Shown here: in pieces, positions 61,507 to 64,000 of the stretch
Numbering within the stretch: position 1 is the stretch's first letter
Layout of the letters: each line of letters starts with the position of its first letter
Assembly (NCBI RefSeq): GCF_001011035.1
Contig: NZ_CP011492.1
Coordinates: 2,549,501 to 2,613,500, forward strand
DNA from: Streptomyces sp. CNQ-509
GTDB lineage: Bacteria; Actinomycetota; Actinomycetes; Streptomycetales; Streptomycetaceae
Length of the DNA: 64,000 nt
Direction of reading: 5' to 3'
The notes under the pieces: model-generated
Seen by the model: only the letters and a program-made list of their open reading frames with translations
Databases searched by the model: none
Told to the model about the DNA's origin: nothing
Position numbers and translations under genes: made by a program

Positions 61507-61531
61507 GGCGCAGCCTAGCCCGGCGGGTCCG

Positions 61532-61948
61532 TCACGCCGCGGCCGCCGTACCGAAAGGGTTGTCGATCACGTACCGCCATACCCCGTCCGCTCCCCTGCG
61601 GGCGACGTCGGTGGCGGTGCCCTCGATGCGGACGTGCGCCCCGTCCTTCCCCTTCCCGTCGAGGACCCAGTCGACGACGAGCAGCGCGGTGTCCCCGGTG
61701 GCGTACACCTGCCGCGGCTCGACCCGGATGGGCACGCCCAGCGCCTGGAACTCGGTGTTGGCCGCCACCAGCTCCCTCCCCGAGACGCAGGTGCCGGGGC
61801 GGGGAACGAAGACGGCGTCGTCGGCGTAGATCCGGGAGAGGGTTTCGGGGCTGCCGGAGTTGAACGCGGCGGCGAAGGCGTACGGGAGCTGCTCGGCCTC
61901 GTACGGGCGGAGGGAGCCGGCGTGGCCGGGGCGCGGGTGAGTGGTCAT
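61532..61948 (-). CDS. SnoaL/SgcJ-like NTF2-fold protein
   Basis: 138 aa from ATG 61948. Key parts are LPYAFAAAFNSGSPETLSRIYADDAVFVPRPG, RVEPRQVYATGDTALLVVDWVLDG and GVWRYVIDNPFG, the usual order of SnoaL-like/SgcJ proteins. These serve as small cyclases, hydrolases or binding proteins. A divergent HxlR gene begins only 24 bp away, so they are co-regulated. Confidence 0.86.
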   Translation of the reverse strand: MTTHPRPGHAGSLRPYEAEQLPYAFAAAFNSGSPETLSRIYADDAVFVPRPGTCVSGRELVAANTEFQALGVPIRVEPRQVYATGDTALLVVDWVLDGKGKDGAHVRIEGTATDVARRGADGVWRYVIDNPFGTAAAA

Positions 61949-61972
61949 GGACGCAGCCAAGCCGACCGCGGC

Positions 61973-62386
61973 GTGGCTCACCAAACGGAAACCGACGGTG
62001 CGGACCGCGGAACGCGGGACGCGGAGACGTGGGACGAAGAACTGGTCCCGACCCCCGCCGGGCGCACGTGCCGGCCCGAGCCGGACTGCCCGGTGGAGAT
62101 CGCGCTCGACGCGGTCGCCGGCCGCTGGACGACGCTGGTGCTGCGCGAACTGACAGGCGGCCCGCACTCCTTCGGTGCCCTGCGCGCCGGGCTGCCGGAG
62201 ATCAGCCCGAAGGTGCTCAGCGAGCGGCTGGCCGCGCTGCGCGACCGCGGGCTCGTCCTCCAGGAGCGGCTCCCGGGCTTTCCCGTCCGTACGCGCTACA
62301 CCCTCACCCCCGCCGGACGGGCGCTGCGTCCGCTGCTCGTGGAGCTGTACCGCACCGGGGCGGAACTGACCCGGCTCCGCGACTGA
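61973..62386 (+). CDS. HxlR-family transcriptional regulator
   Basis: 137 aa if started at GTG 61973; no better in-frame start lies before the conserved domain, and no ribosome site is clear. The HTH is CPVEIALDAVAGRWTTLVLRELTGGPHSFGALRAGLPEISPKVLSERLAALRDRGLV, and the wing is RTRYTLTPAGRALRPLL. The Cys before PVEIAL is the usual redox-sensitive position. It probably represses the divergent SnoaL-like gene. Confidence 0.85.
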   Translation: MAHQTETDGADRGTRDAETWDEELVPTPAGRTCRPEPDCPVEIALDAVAGRWTTLVLRELTGGPHSFGALRAGLPEISPKVLSERLAALRDRGLVLQERLPGFPVRTRYTLTPAGRALRPLLVELYRTGAELTRLRD

Positions 62387-62431
62387 CTCCCCGCCCTGCC
62401 CCGTCCCGGCCCCTCCCGTCCCAGTCCGGGC

Positions 62432-64000
62432 TCACTTCATCCGCGTGGCCCACTCCCGCACCTTGGCTATCCGCTGCCGGATCTGCCCCGGCGTCGCCTC
62501 CGCGCTCGGCGGGCCGCCGCAGACGCGGCGCAGCTCGGTGTGGATCACCCCGTGCGGCTTGCCGCTCTGGTGGACGTAGGCTCCGACCAGGGAGTTCAGC
62601 TCCTTGCGCAGCTCCATCAGCTCGCGGTGCGTGACCACGGGGCGCCGGTCGGCGGGTAGTTCCAGCAGGTCCGCGTCCTCCGCCGGCTTCTTCCTGCTGT
62701 GCGCGATCTGGCGCGCCTGCCGCTTCTGCAGCAGCAGTTGGACCTGGTCCGGCTCCAGCAGCCCGGGGATGCCGAGGTAGTCCTGCTCCTCCTCGCTGCC
62801 GGGGTGGGCCTGCATGCCGAACTCGGCGCCCTCGTAGACGACCCGGTCGAAGACCGCGTCCGACTCCAGTGCCTCGAAGGGAAGTTCGTCCTGGTCGCCG
62901 GTCTCTTCGTCCTGCTGCTTCTCGGCCTCGGCGAGTTCCTTCTCGCTCTCGGCGTACGGGTCCTCCTCGCCGTCCCGCTTCGGCTTGTCGAGGACGTGGT
63001 CGCGCTCGACCTCCATCTCGTGCGCGAAGCCGAGCAGCGCGGGGATCGTCGGCAGGAACACGGACGCGGTCTCGCCGCGCCTGCGCGACCGTACGAACCT
63101 GCCCACCGCCTGCGCAAAGAACAGCGGCGTCGAGATCGTCGTCGCGTACACCCCGACCGCGAGCCGCGGCACGTCCACGCCCTCCGACACCATCCGCACC
63201 GCGACCATCCAGCGGTCCCCGGAGTCCGTGAACTCGTCGATACGCTTCGACGCGCCCGCGTCGTCGGAGAGCACGACGGTGGCGCGGTGCCCGGTGATCT
63301 CCTTGATCAACTTGGCGTAGGCACGGGCGGAGTCCTGGTCGGCGGCGATGACGAGGCCGCCGGCGTCGGGGATGCCGCGGCGGATCTCGGTGAGGCGGCG
63401 GTCGGCGGCGCTGAGGACGTTGGGCATCCAGTCGCCGCGCGGGTCGAGTGCGGTGCGCCACGCCTGGGCGGTGGCGTCCTTGGTCATCGGCTCGCCGAGA
63501 CGCGCGGCGATCTCGTCGCCCGCCTTGGTGCGCCAGCGCATGTTGCCGCTGTAGGAGAGGAAGATGACGGGGCGCACGACGCCGTCGCCGAGGGCGTTGC
63601 CGTAGCCGTAGGTGTAGTCGGCGGAGGAGCGGCGGATGCCGTCGTTGCCCTCTTCGTAGACGACGAAGGGGATGGGGTTGGTGTCCGAGCGGAAGGGGGT
63701 GCCGGTGAGCGCGAGCCGCCGGGTCGCGGGCTCGAACGCCTCCAGGCACGCCTCGCCCCAGGAGCGGGAGTCGCCGGCGTGGTGGATCTCGTCGAGGATG
63801 ACGAGCGTCTTGCGCTGCTCGCAGCGGTTGCGGTGCAGCATGGGCCGTACGCCTACGCCGGCGTAGGTGACGGCCACGCCCTGGTAGCTCTTGCCGACCG
63901 GCCCCGCGCTGTACTCGGGGTCGAGCCGGATGCCGATACGGGCGGCGGCCTCGGCCCACTGGGTCTTGAGGTGCTCGGTGGGCGCGACGACGGTGATCTG
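62432..64000 (-). CDS. DEAD/DEAH-box (SF2) helicase, C-terminal part; 5' end outside window
   Basis: The frame is open to the window edge and gives the last 522 residues. Visible motifs: ITVVAPTEHLKTQWAEAA (motif Ia), the DEIHHAG form of the DEAD motif II, LALTGTPFRSD (motif III), and in the second RecA domain DRWMVAVRMVSEGVDVPRLAVGV (motif V) and FAQAVGRFVRSRR (motif VI). A long Glu/Asp/Lys-rich region and a C-terminal helical domain follow. It resembles the streptomycete ATP-dependent helicases of about 600 aa with a DEIHH motif. Role in DNA repair or RNA metabolism unknown. Confidence 0.92.
   Translation of the reverse strand, partial: QITVVAPTEHLKTQWAEAAARIGIRLDPEYSAGPVGKSYQGVAVTYAGVGVRPMLHRNRCEQRKTLVILDEIHHAGDSRSWGEACLEAFEPATRRLALTGTPFRSDTNPIPFVVYEEGNDGIRRSSADYTYGYGNALGDGVVRPVIFLSYSGNMRWRTKAGDEIAARLGEPMTKDATAQAWRTALDPRGDWMPNVLSAADRRLTEIRRGIPDAGGLVIAADQDSARAYAKLIKEITGHRATVVLSDDAGASKRIDEFTDSGDRWMVAVRMVSEGVDVPRLAVGVYATTISTPLFFAQAVGRFVRSRRRGETASVFLPTIPALLGFAHEMEVERDHVLDKPKRDGEEDPYAESEKELAEAEKQQDEETGDQDELPFEALESDAVFDRVVYEGAEFGMQAHPGSEEEQDYLGIPGLLEPDQVQLLLQKRQARQIAHSRKKPAEDADLLELPADRRPVVTHRELMELRKELNSLVGAYVHQSGKPHGVIHTELRRVCGGPPSAEATPGQIRQRIAKVREWATRMK

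Overview
The window is 64 kb of very high-GC DNA with dense, short-gapped genes, frequent GTG and occasional TTG starts, long antisense shadow frames, and marker families such as SsgA-like, DUF397/DUF5753, DUF445, DUF2017, RDD/DUF2510 and a class F sortase. This points to the chromosome of a Streptomyces or close relative. The order rph-rdgB, mec-cysO-cysM, clpS, RDD genes, an ssgA-like gene, lrp-hppD resembles, as I remember it, a conserved core stretch of Streptomyces genomes. No species can be named from the sequence alone.

Layout. 0-7.7 kb: a catabolic and uptake locus with an Asp/Glu-racemase-fold protein (cut by the window edge), D-2-hydroxyacid dehydrogenase, amidase, DUF3830, the EhuBCDA-type ABC importer and an IclR regulator. 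7.9-9.4 kb: tRNA-Leu(UAG), a double P-loop kinase and tRNA-Lys(CUU). 9.4-16.1 kb: an oxidoreductase, a collagen-like cell-wall protein with an LAxTG-type tail, a HAD phosphatase, a secreted protein with a class F sortase whose 5' end lies in a 179-bp inverted-repeat element, Bcp peroxiredoxin, a GroES-like protein, and a guanidine exporter behind a guanidine-III riboswitch. 16.1-29 kb: penicillin-binding protein, ABC-2 exporter, DUF1707, SGNH hydrolase, DUF445, a YidC paralogue, an FAH hydrolase and the rph-lipoprotein-rdgB operon. 29-41 kb: an MBL-fold protein, a membrane-anchored PemK/MazF-like protein, the mec/leader peptide/cysO/cysM cysteine operon, an amino-acid permease, clpS-DUF2017, pncB-pncA and a secreted M6 metalloprotease. 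41-50.5 kb: two RDD membrane proteins, a frameshifted ssgA-family gene, GlxA-type and IclR regulators, a Lon-like protease, an FBP-domain protein and the divergent lrp/hppD pair.

50.5-59.7 kb is the accessory part. It holds an acyltransferase pseudogene shortened by internal deletions, an FAD-linked oxidase, a three-gene WhiJ-like module (RsbW-like ATPase, XRE-DUF5753, DUF397), a two-gene ABC-ATPase plus TOPRIM-like pair with visibly lower GC, a four-helix membrane protein with a COG4315 lipoprotein, and the 3' remnant of a secreted Fn3-like protein. The only two in-frame TTA (bldA) codons I found in the window lie here, one in the XRE regulator and one in the TOPRIM-like gene. The last 4 kb hold a repeat-bearing membrane protein, a GyrI-like protein, a SnoaL/HxlR pair and the 3' part of an SF2 helicase gene that runs off the window.

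The best candidate for an undescribed system is the ATPase/TOPRIM-like pair at 54608-56505, a compact, translationally coupled OLD- or PARIS-like candidate defence module. Family assignments come from reading motifs; no database search was run.
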